DNA from: Candidatus Parcubacteria bacterium
GTDB taxonomy: Bacteria; Patescibacteriota; Patescibacteriia; Patescibacteriales; UBA12075
Direction: 5' to 3'
Assembly (NCBI GenBank): GCA_023140595.1
Contig: JAGLLI010000155.1
Coordinates: forward strand, 1-6,282
Length of the DNA stretch: 6,282 nt
A program made the translations under genes and the position numbers. The first letter of the stretch is position 1; each line of letters begins with the position of its first letter. Positions 1 to 6,089 of this stretch are shown piece after piece. A model generated the notes under the pieces. That model was not told the origin of the DNA. It saw nothing but the letters and a program-made list of their open reading frames with translations, and ran no database searches.

Positions 1-986
1 CCCTGCCGGCGCCAACTTTGATAGAGCCCAATGAAGACGCAATAACAGGAAAAGTAAAGCCGGTCATTACCGGCTTAACCGTTAATAATACTTTTGTCCA
101 TATATTTGTGGATGGAAAGCATAACGGAAAGACCGAGATTTTGGAACATACAAGCGGAACCGCGAATTTCAGCTATAAGCCGTTTTTAAATTTAACAACC
201 GGCTGGCACACTGTTTGGGCGCGATCCGAAGACGCAAGCGGCAGAGTAAGCCCAGCTTCAAATGCTTTGCGTTTTTATATTGAAAATCCGATGCCGGCTC
301 CGATTGTGATTAAAGTTGATTTGCGCGGCTCAAAATATAATCAGCCGTTAATAACAGGTTTAAGCAAGAACAGCGCTAAGATAAGAATTTTTATTGATCA
401 TCAATTAAACGGCGAATTTTTGGTTGCAAATCATCCGTCAGGCACTGCGAATTTTAACTATAAGCCGTTTTTAGAATTAAGTTCCGGACAACATATAATT
501 TACGCGACAGCGGTTGACGTGCGTGGCAAAGAGAGCATTTGGTCTAATATTGTTTATTATAATGTTGGGACGCAAGTAGTAGTTAAGGGTATATCAGAAA
601 AATTTATTGATGGTGAAGTTATGAAAGACGAGGATGAAATAAGTGTAATTGACATAGAAGATAAAATAAACGGCATTAAAGAGAAAGAAGATGACGCGAT
701 TAGTTTGGATGAAAATAAGGAAACTGAAGATTTTATTGATGAAATTGATTCTGAGGATGCGACAATCAATACTGATTTAAAAGACATTTTAAATTTTGAT
801 CAATCCTCCACCAGTACGGAAGAAGGCGGTTTGATAAACGAAAGTCAAGAGGCGCAGGCAAAATTAAAATTAAATTTAGTAATATTTATTGTTTTCTTAT
901 TCGCGGTAATCGGCTGGATATTTTGGGTGAACAGGGAATTAATTAAAGAAAAACGAGAACAAAATAAACAGGACAAAGAAAAATAA
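1..986 (+). CDS. Ig-like repeat surface protein, membrane-anchored at C-terminus (5' partial)
   Basis: The reading frame is open to the left edge (first full codon at 3), so the true start lies upstream. The TTG at 18 is an internal Leu codon, not a convincing start. The visible part has four regions. First come two Ig-like/beta-sandwich repeats of about 95 residues, each with the pattern P-x-ITGL, an FxD..NG stretch, SGTANF-x-YKPFL and a closing D..G..S..SN. Next is a linker rich in Asp and Glu (about 597-857). Then comes one hydrophobic helix (about 870-929, LNLVIFIVFLFAVIGW...) and a short Lys/Arg/Glu tail. This implies a type I membrane protein with the Ig repeats outside and the basic tail in the cytoplasm. 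Repeats of this kind are common in bacterial adhesins and cell-wall proteins, so a role in attachment or envelope structure is plausible but is inference. No enzyme motif is visible. The gene ends before a terminator and appears to close its transcription unit. Confidence 0.8.
   Translation, partial: LPAPTLIEPNEDAITGKVKPVITGLTVNNTFVHIFVDGKHNGKTEILEHTSGTANFSYKPFLNLTTGWHTVWARSEDASGRVSPASNALRFYIENPMPAPIVIKVDLRGSKYNQPLITGLSKNSAKIRIFIDHQLNGEFLVANHPSGTANFNYKPFLELSSGQHIIYATAVDVRGKESIWSNIVYYNVGTQVVVKGISEKFIDGEVMKDEDEISVIDIEDKINGIKEKEDDAISLDENKETEDFIDEIDSEDATINTDLKDILNFDQSSTSTEEGGLINESQEAQAKLKLNLVIFIVFLFAVIGWIFWVNRELIKEKREQNKQDKEK
57..569 (+). repeat. Two tandem Ig-like protein repeats, period 285 bp
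   Basis: The translated segments at about 57-287 and 342-569 align without gaps at a 95-residue offset, with about 32 of 76 positions identical by eye. The best-kept block is SGTANF(S/N)YKPFL(N/E)L, at 153-194 and 438-479. DNA identity is lower than protein identity, so this is an old duplication under protein-level selection. The open frame upstream suggests that more copies may lie outside the window. Confidence 0.8.
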
Positions 987-993
987 ATTATGT

Positions 994-1014
994 AATATAT
1001 AGAGTTTATATATT
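994..1014 (+). other. AT-only inverted repeat followed by T tract
   Basis: AATATATA (994-1001) is the exact reverse complement of TATATATT (1007-1014), with a 5-nt loop (GAGTT). The T run continues to 1018. It lies 8 bp after the stop of the surface-protein gene. The stem has only A-T pairs, so as a terminator it would be weak. It may be a minor 3'-end structure or chance in AT-rich DNA. Confidence 0.4.
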
Positions 1015-1018
1015 TTTT

Positions 1019-1044
1019 ATTTAGTCTCGCGAGTGAGCCTAAAT
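1019..1044. repeat. Imperfect palindrome in intergenic region
   Basis: ATTTAG (1019-1024) pairs with CTAAAT (1039-1044). After one T/C mismatch, CTC (1026-1028) pairs with GAG (1035-1037) around a GCGAGT loop. The centre also contains the perfect octamer palindrome CTCGCGAG (1026-1033). Its GC-rich core stands out from the AT-rich flanks. It could be an RNA hairpin ahead of the terminator, a protein-binding site, or a dispersed intergenic repeat. The window cannot decide between these. Confidence 0.45.
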
Positions 1045-1104
1045 AAACCCCTTCTTTCGCAAAAAAATCCCTTTTTAGGTTAATATCTTGAAAAGGGGTT
1101 TTTT
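1045..1104 (+). terminator. Intrinsic terminator with duplicated 5' arm
   Basis: AAAAAATCCCTTTT (1062-1075) pairs over 14 bp, with one T-G wobble, to AAAAGGGGTTTTTT (1091-1104). The loop is 15 nt, and T-rich DNA follows (TTTTTTGTTTGTTTT). An upstream arm, AAACCCCTT (1045-1053), can pair perfectly with AAGGGGTTT (1093-1101) instead, so two exclusive hairpins share one 3' arm and one U tract. It ends the transcript of the surface-protein gene and sits before the promoter of the redox gene. Confidence 0.75.
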
Positions 1105-1148
1105 GTTTGTTTTAGCAGAGTTTACAAATTCCACAAATAGCATTAGAA

Positions 1149-1154
1149 TATAAT
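1149..1154 (+). promoter_or_regulatory. Probable -10 box of the thioredoxin/DsbD-like gene
   Basis: This is a perfect TATAAT whose first base lies 27 bp before the ATG at 1176, just after the terminator. It predicts a transcript start near 1161 and a leader of about 15 nt. There is no good -35 at normal spacing. TTTACA at 1121-1126 resembles one, but the spacer would be 22 bp. There is no TG extension. No Shine-Dalgarno lies between the box and the start codon. Confidence 0.55.
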
Positions 1155-1175
1155 AAAGAATTAATAAAAAAATAC

Positions 1176-2429
1176 ATGAAAAAAATATTATTTATTATAA
1201 GTTTTTTTATTTTTTGTTTTAGTCCGGTTTTTGCGCAAACAAGCGCGCAAGACAAGATTAATCTTTATTTTTTTTATGGGGACGGCTGTCCGCATTGCGA
1301 GAAGGAGGAAGTTTTTTTAAAAAAATTAGCGCAAGAAAATGAGAATATTAAAATCTATTATTATGAAACATGGCATAATAAAGAAAATCAGGATTTCTTG
1401 GCCGAGCTTGGACGAGAGCTGGATATTGTTATTCGCGGGGTGCCGATTTTAATTATCGGCGATCAAACCGTTACTGGTTATTATAATGATGAAATTACCG
1501 GCAAGAAAATTAAAGATATAATCAATGAATACGCGAAAACAGGATGCGATGATATTGTCGCTCCAATTATTTATGGAGAAAACATTCCCATTTCCTGCGC
1601 GCATGGTTGCGAAGCCGGTGATAGCGAATGTATTCATGATTGCGGATGCAGCGCGGATTTAAATAATGAACAAAAAACAGGCAATACGGTTGCGGTTCCT
1701 TTATTGGGCGAAATCAATCCGCAGAATTTTTCTTTGCCTGTTTTAACTGTTATAATGGCTGCCATTGACGGTTTTAATCCGTGCGCGATGTGGGTGCTTT
1801 TATTTTTGATAAATTTGCTTTTTAACATGAAAAACAAATTTAAAATGTGGACGCTTGGCTCTGCTTTTTTAATTTCGTCCGCGGCTGTTTATTATCTGTT
1901 TTTAGCGGCCTGGCTGAATGTAATCTTGTTTATGGGTTTTGTTTTCTGGATTCGCTTGCTGATTGCGGGCGTGGCGGTTGCGAGCGGAGCGTATCATTTG
2001 CGGGATTATTTTAAAAATCGCAATCAGACTTGCAAAGTAACTGGCAGTGAAAGCCGGCAAAAAGTTTTTAAAAATCTGCGTAAAATTATTTTGGAGGATA
2101 AATTTATTTTTGCTTTATTTGGAATAATAATTTTAGCCGGTTTGGTTAATATGGTTGAGCTTTTATGCTCCGCCGGCATTCCGGCCGTGTATGTGCCGAT
2201 TTTAACTATGGCGAATTTGCCAATCTGGCAATTTTACGCTTATTTGTTCTTATATGTGTTAGTGTTTTTATTGGATGATTTAATTATATTTTTTATAGCA
2301 ATGAAAACCTTGCGCCTAAAAGCGTCCAGTTCAAAATACACTCGCTATTCCGGCCTGATAGGCGGAATAATCCTCGTCATAATCGGATTGTTGTTGATGT
2401 TTAAACCGGGATGGCTGATGTTTGGGTAG
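1176..2429 (+). CDS. Exported thioredoxin-like domain fused to CcdA/DsbD-like membrane electron carrier
   Basis: This is a predicted thiol-disulfide oxidoreductase at the membrane. Residues 1-20 form a signal peptide (MKK, hydrophobic core, cleavage near VFA-Q). Residues about 27-120 look thioredoxin/glutaredoxin-like, with active site GDGCPHC (C38, C41) and the usual cis-proline loop RGVP (P90). Residues about 121-160 are a Cys-rich linker (C124, C141, C145, C152, C156, C158). Residues about 187-410 hold about six membrane helices. Two of these carry cysteines in CcdA/DsbD-like settings: DGFNPC (C203) and ELLCSAGIP (C331). In that family such a pair carries electrons from cytoplasmic thioredoxin across the membrane; here they would presumably reach the attached outer thioredoxin domain. 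The ATG at 1176 gives a complete signal peptide and lies just after a TATAAT box. The gene appears to be transcribed alone. The final substrate is unknown; it could be disulfide isomerisation or repair of surface proteins. Confidence 0.87.
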   Translation: MKKILFIISFFIFCFSPVFAQTSAQDKINLYFFYGDGCPHCEKEEVFLKKLAQENENIKIYYYETWHNKENQDFLAELGRELDIVIRGVPILIIGDQTVTGYYNDEITGKKIKDIINEYAKTGCDDIVAPIIYGENIPISCAHGCEAGDSECIHDCGCSADLNNEQKTGNTVAVPLLGEINPQNFSLPVLTVIMAAIDGFNPCAMWVLLFLINLLFNMKNKFKMWTLGSAFLISSAAVYYLFLAAWLNVILFMGFVFWIRLLIAGVAVASGAYHLRDYFKNRNQTCKVTGSESRQKVFKNLRKIILEDKFIFALFGIIILAGLVNMVELLCSAGIPAVYVPILTMANLPIWQFYAYLFLYVLVFLLDDLIIFFIAMKTLRLKASSSKYTRYSGLIGGIILVIIGLLLMFKPGWLMFG

Positions 2430-2481
2430 ACGGATTTTATTTGTTTTTTTGCAGCCGCAAAAATTAATAATTAAAAAAGTA

Positions 2482-2490
2482 TGTTATAAT
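2482..2490 (+). promoter_or_regulatory. Extended -10 promoter of comM
   Basis: TGTTATAAT combines a TG extension (2482-2483) with a perfect TATAAT (2485-2490). No -35 is evident at 2462-2467, which is normal for extended -10 promoters. The predicted transcript start is near 2497, giving a leader of about 22 nt before the ATG at 2519. The same ten bases, ATGTTATAAT, recur before the methyltransferase gene. Confidence 0.6.
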
Positions 2491-2518
2491 ATGATTAAGA
2501 ATAAATAAAAAATAAATT

Positions 2519-4039
2519 ATGTCTTCAAAAGTTTTGTCGGCGGCGGTGATTGGTTTGGACGCGGAAATTGTTGAAGTTGAAGCTGATACCACATCCGGAC
2601 AGCTTGGGACTTTTGCTGTTGTCGGCTTGCCTGACGCGGCCGTGTCGGAATCGCGTGAAAGAGTGCGGACAGCAATTAATAATTCAGATTTTCCTTTTCC
2701 AAAGCGCAAAGTGGTTATTAATCTTGCTCCGGCGGATTTGCGCAAATACGGACCAAGTTATGACTTACCGATCGCGGTAAGTATTTTGTTGTTAAAAGGA
2801 CTGATAATGACAGATTTGGATTTTAAAAAAGCCATGTTTGTCGGCGAGCTGGCTTTAAACGGAGAACTAAGACCGATACATGGAATATTGCCGATTGCGA
2901 TCAAGGCTTCGGAGGCGGGAATGGAGCATTTGTTTGTGCCGAAAGAAAACGCGCGCGAAGCCAAGCTGGTAAAAAATATTAAAGTGATTCCATTGGATAG
3001 TATTAAGCAGTTAATTTCGCATTTAGACGGCAAAGAAACAATAGAAGCAACCAAGATAAGTGAATTTAATTTTAGCAATCAAAAAATTCAGTTTGATATG
3101 GCGCATATCCGCGGTCAGGAGCATGTAAAACGGGCAATGGAGATATCAGCGGCAGGCGCGCACAATATGATGATGAGCGGTCCTCCGGGTTCGGGAAAAA
3201 CCTTGATAGCCAGAACAATGCCATCAATTTTGCCGAATTTAAAACTGGAAGAGGCTTTGGAAGTTACTAAAATATACAGTGTTTCCGGCGAGTTGGGTGC
3301 CAGCACTTCACTCGTTGTCAGCCGCCCTTTTCGTTCGCCGCATCATACCGCCTCGGGTGCGGCTTTAGTCGGTGGAGGAGCTTGGCCTCGTCCCGGAGAA
3401 ATTTCCCTTGCTCATCGCGGAGTTTTGTTTTTGGACGAATTCGGCGAATTTCCGCGGATGATTTTAGAAAATTTGCGCCAGCCCTTGGAAGACGGTGTCA
3501 TTAATATCAGCAGGGCGGCAGGCAATTTAAGCTTTCCGGCAAAATTTATTTTAGTGGCGGCAATGAATCCCTGTCCTTGCGGCTATTTGGGAGATAAGGA
3601 AAAAAATTGCATTTGCTCGCAAACGCAAGTAATGAATTATAAAAAGAAAATTTCCGGACCGATTATTGACCGCATTGATATTCATATTGAAGTTCCGCGC
3701 GTAAAGTTTGAAAAATTATCAGAAGCCGCCGGAGGCGAAAAATCAGCAGACATAAAAATAAGAATTGAAAAAGCGCGTGATATTCAAAAGCAAAGATTTA
3801 AGGATGTTGGAATTTTAACTAATTCGGAAATGAGCTCGGAAAACGTAAAACAATTTTGCCAAGTTGGCGATGATTCAAAACAGCTTTTAAAAAACGCTGT
3901 TGAGCAAATGCATCTATCAGCCCGCGTTTATTTCCGCGTTTTAAAGCTTTCCCGCACAATCGCGGACTTGAGCAAAGAAGAACAAATAAAAACCGCGCAT
4001 ATTGCCGAGGCTTTGCAGTATCGGCCAAAAGATTCGTAA
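2519..4039 (+). CDS. comM: ComM/YifB-family AAA+ ATPase (Mg-chelatase-like)
   Basis: At 506 residues this is full length for the family. Residues about 20-165 form the N-terminal ChlI/Lon-like domain (VVGLPDAAVSESRERV, NLAPADLRK, GELALNGELRPI). Residues about 192-395 are the AAA+ core, with Walker A GPPGSGKT (221-228), Walker B VLFLDE (302-307), an NPCPCG segment with N350 as likely sensor 1, and an Arg-finger-like IIDRID (R385). Four cysteines (352, 354, 364, 366) could bind a metal. Residues about 410-500 form the helical C-terminal domain (SARVYFRVLKLSRTIADL). ComM is known from work in Vibrio as a hexameric helicase that promotes branch migration, so that imported single strands integrate during natural transformation. 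The older label 'Mg chelatase' reflects fold only. Its presence suggests natural competence. The ATG start gives the usual family N-terminus (SSKVLSAAVIGLDA) and follows an extended -10 promoter; no Shine-Dalgarno is seen. Confidence 0.95.
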   Translation: MSSKVLSAAVIGLDAEIVEVEADTTSGQLGTFAVVGLPDAAVSESRERVRTAINNSDFPFPKRKVVINLAPADLRKYGPSYDLPIAVSILLLKGLIMTDLDFKKAMFVGELALNGELRPIHGILPIAIKASEAGMEHLFVPKENAREAKLVKNIKVIPLDSIKQLISHLDGKETIEATKISEFNFSNQKIQFDMAHIRGQEHVKRAMEISAAGAHNMMMSGPPGSGKTLIARTMPSILPNLKLEEALEVTKIYSVSGELGASTSLVVSRPFRSPHHTASGAALVGGGAWPRPGEISLAHRGVLFLDEFGEFPRMILENLRQPLEDGVINISRAAGNLSFPAKFILVAAMNPCPCGYLGDKEKNCICSQTQVMNYKKKISGPIIDRIDIHIEVPRVKFEKLSEAAGGEKSADIKIRIEKARDIQKQRFKDVGILTNSEMSSENVKQFCQVGDDSKQLLKNAVEQMHLSARVYFRVLKLSRTIADLSKEEQIKTAHIAEALQYRPKDS

Positions 4040-4079
4040 TTTGATTAATACGAAGTTTATTCTCTCATTATTCTAAATA

Positions 4080-4088
4080 TGTTATAAT
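4080..4088 (+). promoter_or_regulatory. Extended -10 promoter of the R-M pair, predicted leaderless start
   Basis: TGTTATAAT has its hexamer at 4083-4088. Only six bases separate it from the ATG at 4095, so the expected transcript start (about 7 nt past the hexamer) falls on or next to the A of the ATG. No other start codon with a longer leader suits the protein. There is no recognisable -35. The ten-base core is identical to that before comM. Confidence 0.6.
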
Positions 4089-4094
4089 AACATT

Positions 4095-5093
4095 ATGAAC
4101 GCAATAATAAAAAAACAAATATTAGGTCAATTTTTTACAAAAAATAATTTTTGGCTTAAAAATCATGTTCTTGATTTTATAAAATCAACCAAAGCAACTA
4201 TTGCTTTTGACCCGTTTGCAGGCAGTGGAGATTTGTTAAAAGCAGCCAAAGAAATAGGCTTTAAAAAAATAAAGGGTTTTGATATTGATGAATTGTTAAA
4301 TTGGGAAATTAACGACAGTTTATTGTCAATTCCAAAAATAAAAAATTCAATTATAATAACTAATCCGCCGTATTTGGCAAATTATAGCGCCAAAAGAAAA
4401 AATATATACGACTCGGTAAAAAAATATTTTGAAATTTGCAAATACGGCGATGTTTATCAGTTGGCGATTGAACAATGCCTAAATAATGACTTCGGAATAA
4501 TGATTATTCCGGAAACTTTTATTAATTCTAAATTTCCCAAACACAGATTAGCAAGCATTACAATAATTGAGGATCAATTATTTAATGACACTGAAAATCC
4601 TGTTTGCGTGATATGTTTTGATAATAAAAATAAAACTTACAATAATATTAAAGTATATAAAAATGATAAATTATTGGGAAGTCTTGGTTATTTTGAAAAA
4701 ATGAGACAGACACCGCAAAAAAATATTTATATTAAATTCAACTCGCCAAAAGGACAAATAGCGTTAAGGGCTGTTGACACAACAAACCCCGCAAAACCAA
4801 TATCTTTTATGAAACCAGAAGAAATTGATTATGATTTATCTGATATAAAACAAAGCTCAAGATTAATTACGGTTGTTGAGATGAATACGAAAAAAGAAGC
4901 AATTGAAAAAATAATAAAATTCAGCAATGATCTGCTTTTTGATTTTAGAAAAAAAACCAATGATATTTTATTATCCCCCTTTAAAGGAAATAAAAAAAAC
5001 GGGGAAAGAAGAAGACGTTTGGATTATTTAACAGCAAGAGCAATTTTAGAAAATGCCTATGAAATGGCGCACCCTAACGCGAAGCTTTTTTAA
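4095..5093 (+). CDS. Type II N6-adenine DNA methyltransferase
   Basis: This 332-residue protein is predicted to transfer a methyl group from S-adenosylmethionine to N6 of adenine at a specific DNA site, protecting host DNA. Motif X-like GQFFTK (11-16) is followed by the SAM-binding motif I, FDPFAGSG (38-45), an acidic residue in the motif II region (GFDID, 61-65), and catalytic motif IV, NPPY (90-93), placed after ITN. The order X-I-IV is that of gamma-class adenine methyltransferases. The rest (about 140-332) would carry target recognition and ends in a basic stretch (GERRRR, 303-308) and an Ala-rich helix. The recognition sequence cannot be read from the protein. The gene is very AT-rich compared with comM. 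It precedes a putative nuclease gene by 12 nt, which supports a type II R-M role rather than an orphan or housekeeping methylase. The ATG at 4095 keeps motif X near the N-terminus. Confidence 0.88.
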   Translation: MNAIIKKQILGQFFTKNNFWLKNHVLDFIKSTKATIAFDPFAGSGDLLKAAKEIGFKKIKGFDIDELLNWEINDSLLSIPKIKNSIIITNPPYLANYSAKRKNIYDSVKKYFEICKYGDVYQLAIEQCLNNDFGIMIIPETFINSKFPKHRLASITIIEDQLFNDTENPVCVICFDNKNKTYNNIKVYKNDKLLGSLGYFEKMRQTPQKNIYIKFNSPKGQIALRAVDTTNPAKPISFMKPEEIDYDLSDIKQSSRLITVVEMNTKKEAIEKIIKFSNDLLFDFRKKTNDILLSPFKGNKKNGERRRRLDYLTARAILENAYEMAHPNAKLF

Positions 5094-5105
5094 TTTGATA
5101 TTATT

Positions 5106-6074
5106 ATGGCAAAAATTGATAACCTAAAATTATTTGAATTTTCACTTAATAGTCCAGAACCGATTATTGATGAATTTTATTTGAAAAATGGCGATTTAAT
5201 TATTTCCAAAAATCCAAAAAAGCCGACTGATTTGATGTTGCAAAATGTAGATTTGATAGAAAGTGTTTCCGCCTACAGTTTTTCCAAAAAAACCAAAAGT
5301 CCCGCAACAGCGCAGAAGGCTCTTAAAAAAATATTAGAAATCATTAAAAGTAAAAATATAAATTATTCTGAGTTTGTATCATTTTGGTCTGTTATTGATA
5401 TTTCTTACAGTATTTTCTGTAAAATGAATGACAAAGAAAAGCTTAAAATTCTAAAAAATATTACAGAAAAATATATTGAGCTGCGGCATGGCACATATTC
5501 AATTTATGGATATACTCCGACCGCGTTGCAAGCAGGTAAAGACGCTAAAGCCCATAAAGAAAGCGGTAATCTTGGAATTTATAAAGTTTCGAAAATATTA
5601 AATTCTCGCGGTTTTAAAAAAACAAATAATGAATCAATCAAAAAATTTATATCTGGAAAGAAAAAATATATTGAATCAGACAAAAAAGGAAAAAAACTGT
5701 TTAAAGACTTATTGAAATATTACAAAATTGATTTTAAGTGGAGTTCTAAAAAAGAAAATAAAATGCCGGATTTTTTAATCAGGCATAAAGATGATATTTA
5801 TATTGTTGAACACAAACATACGAAAGAAGGCGGCGGCGGACAAAATAATCAAATCAATGAAATAATATCTCTTATCGGACATAGTGAAAATAATAAAAAA
5901 ATTCATTATATTTCATTTTTAGACGGAATTTATTTTAATCTTTTTGCGAACAAAAAATTAAATCAAGGCAAAATATTAAATCAAATCAACAATATTAAAA
6001 ATAATCTAAAAAATAATAAACAGAATTATTTTGTAAATACAGCTGGATTTAAAAAATTATTGAAAAATTTATAA
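5106..6074 (+). CDS. Putative type II restriction endonuclease, PD-(D/E)XK nuclease
   Basis: This 322-residue protein is probably the DNA-cleaving partner of the methyltransferase just upstream. The clearest signal is a PD-(D/E)XK-like core near the C-terminus: MPDFLI (P221, D222), about a dozen residues forming a beta-strand region, then IYIVEHKH with E235 and K237, followed by a GGGGQ turn (242-246) and a helix. A later strand, IHYISFLDG (266-274), fits the same fold. The layout loosely recalls DpnII/MboI-type nucleases, but I cannot assign a family or cut site. The N-terminal two thirds are mostly helical and contain a striking block with LRHGTYSIYGYTPTALQAG (126-144) and GNLGIYKVSKIL (154-165) that may bind DNA. 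Lysine makes up about 18% of residues. The ATG at 5106 has no Shine-Dalgarno and is probably reached by translational coupling. It could alternatively be another nuclease linked to DNA defence. Confidence 0.72.
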   Translation: MAKIDNLKLFEFSLNSPEPIIDEFYLKNGDLIISKNPKKPTDLMLQNVDLIESVSAYSFSKKTKSPATAQKALKKILEIIKSKNINYSEFVSFWSVIDISYSIFCKMNDKEKLKILKNITEKYIELRHGTYSIYGYTPTALQAGKDAKAHKESGNLGIYKVSKILNSRGFKKTNNESIKKFISGKKKYIESDKKGKKLFKDLLKYYKIDFKWSSKKENKMPDFLIRHKDDIYIVEHKHTKEGGGGQNNQINEIISLIGHSENNKKIHYISFLDGIYFNLFANKKLNQGKILNQINNIKNNLKNNKQNYFVNTAGFKKLLKNL

Positions 6075-6075
6075 A
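6070..6075 (+). promoter_or_regulatory. Possible weak -10 box before the lipoprotein gene
   Basis: TATAAA overlaps the endonuclease stop codon and lies 20 bp before the ATG at 6090, a spacing like that of the other promoters here. It lacks both a TG extension and a -35. In DNA this AT-rich it could be chance, in which case the lipoprotein gene would depend on read-through from the R-M pair. Confidence 0.22.
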
Positions 6076-6089
6076 TTTACCACCATACT

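Larger units (their letters stand above)
4095..6074 (+). other. Probable horizontally acquired type II R-M operon
   Basis: Two genes, methyltransferase then endonuclease, are separated by 12 nt with no terminator or convincing promoter between them, so they are probably co-transcribed. Hand-counted rows give 13/60 GC (4141-4200), 7/60 (4621-4680) and 12/60 (5641-5700). comM gives 26/60 (2641-2700) and the lipoprotein gene 28/60 (6121-6180). No integrase, transposase, flanking repeat or C-protein gene is visible. Confidence 0.65.

Noticed and set aside
18..20. TTG as the start codon of the first gene
   Set aside because: The frame stays open to the window edge and the first Ig-like repeat would be cut at its beginning; the gene is better read as 5' partial.
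1312..1326. Run of seven T followed by seven A in the redox gene as a programmed frameshift site
   Set aside because: The gene is intact in one frame across the run with full thioredoxin and membrane domains, and no alternative-frame product of interest follows.
2446..2463. Hairpin TTTTTGC-AGCC-GCAAAAA after the redox gene as a terminator
   Set aside because: The T run precedes the stem and an A run follows it on both strands, so no U tract would follow the hairpin in either direction; the stem is also only 7 bp and mostly A-T.
2491..2508. Five-codon ORF (ATG ATT AAG AAT AAA TAA) upstream of comM as a leader peptide
   Set aside because: Its ATG lies before the predicted transcript start near 2497, so it would not be in the mRNA.
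2464..2745. Antisense open frame over the start of comM, and similar minus-strand frames elsewhere
   Set aside because: These are shadows of well-supported + strand genes; their translations show no recognisable domain and are low-complexity or compositionally odd.
4038..5099. Repeated TAATTTGAT after comM (4038-4046) and after the methyltransferase (5091-5099) as attachment or insertion repeats
   Set aside because: It is only 9 bp, begins within or at stop codons, is AT-rich, and does not bracket the whole R-M pair.
5099..5104. TATTAT as a separate promoter for the endonuclease
   Set aside because: It directly abuts the ATG, so transcription would start inside the coding region; co-transcription with the methyltransferase is simpler.
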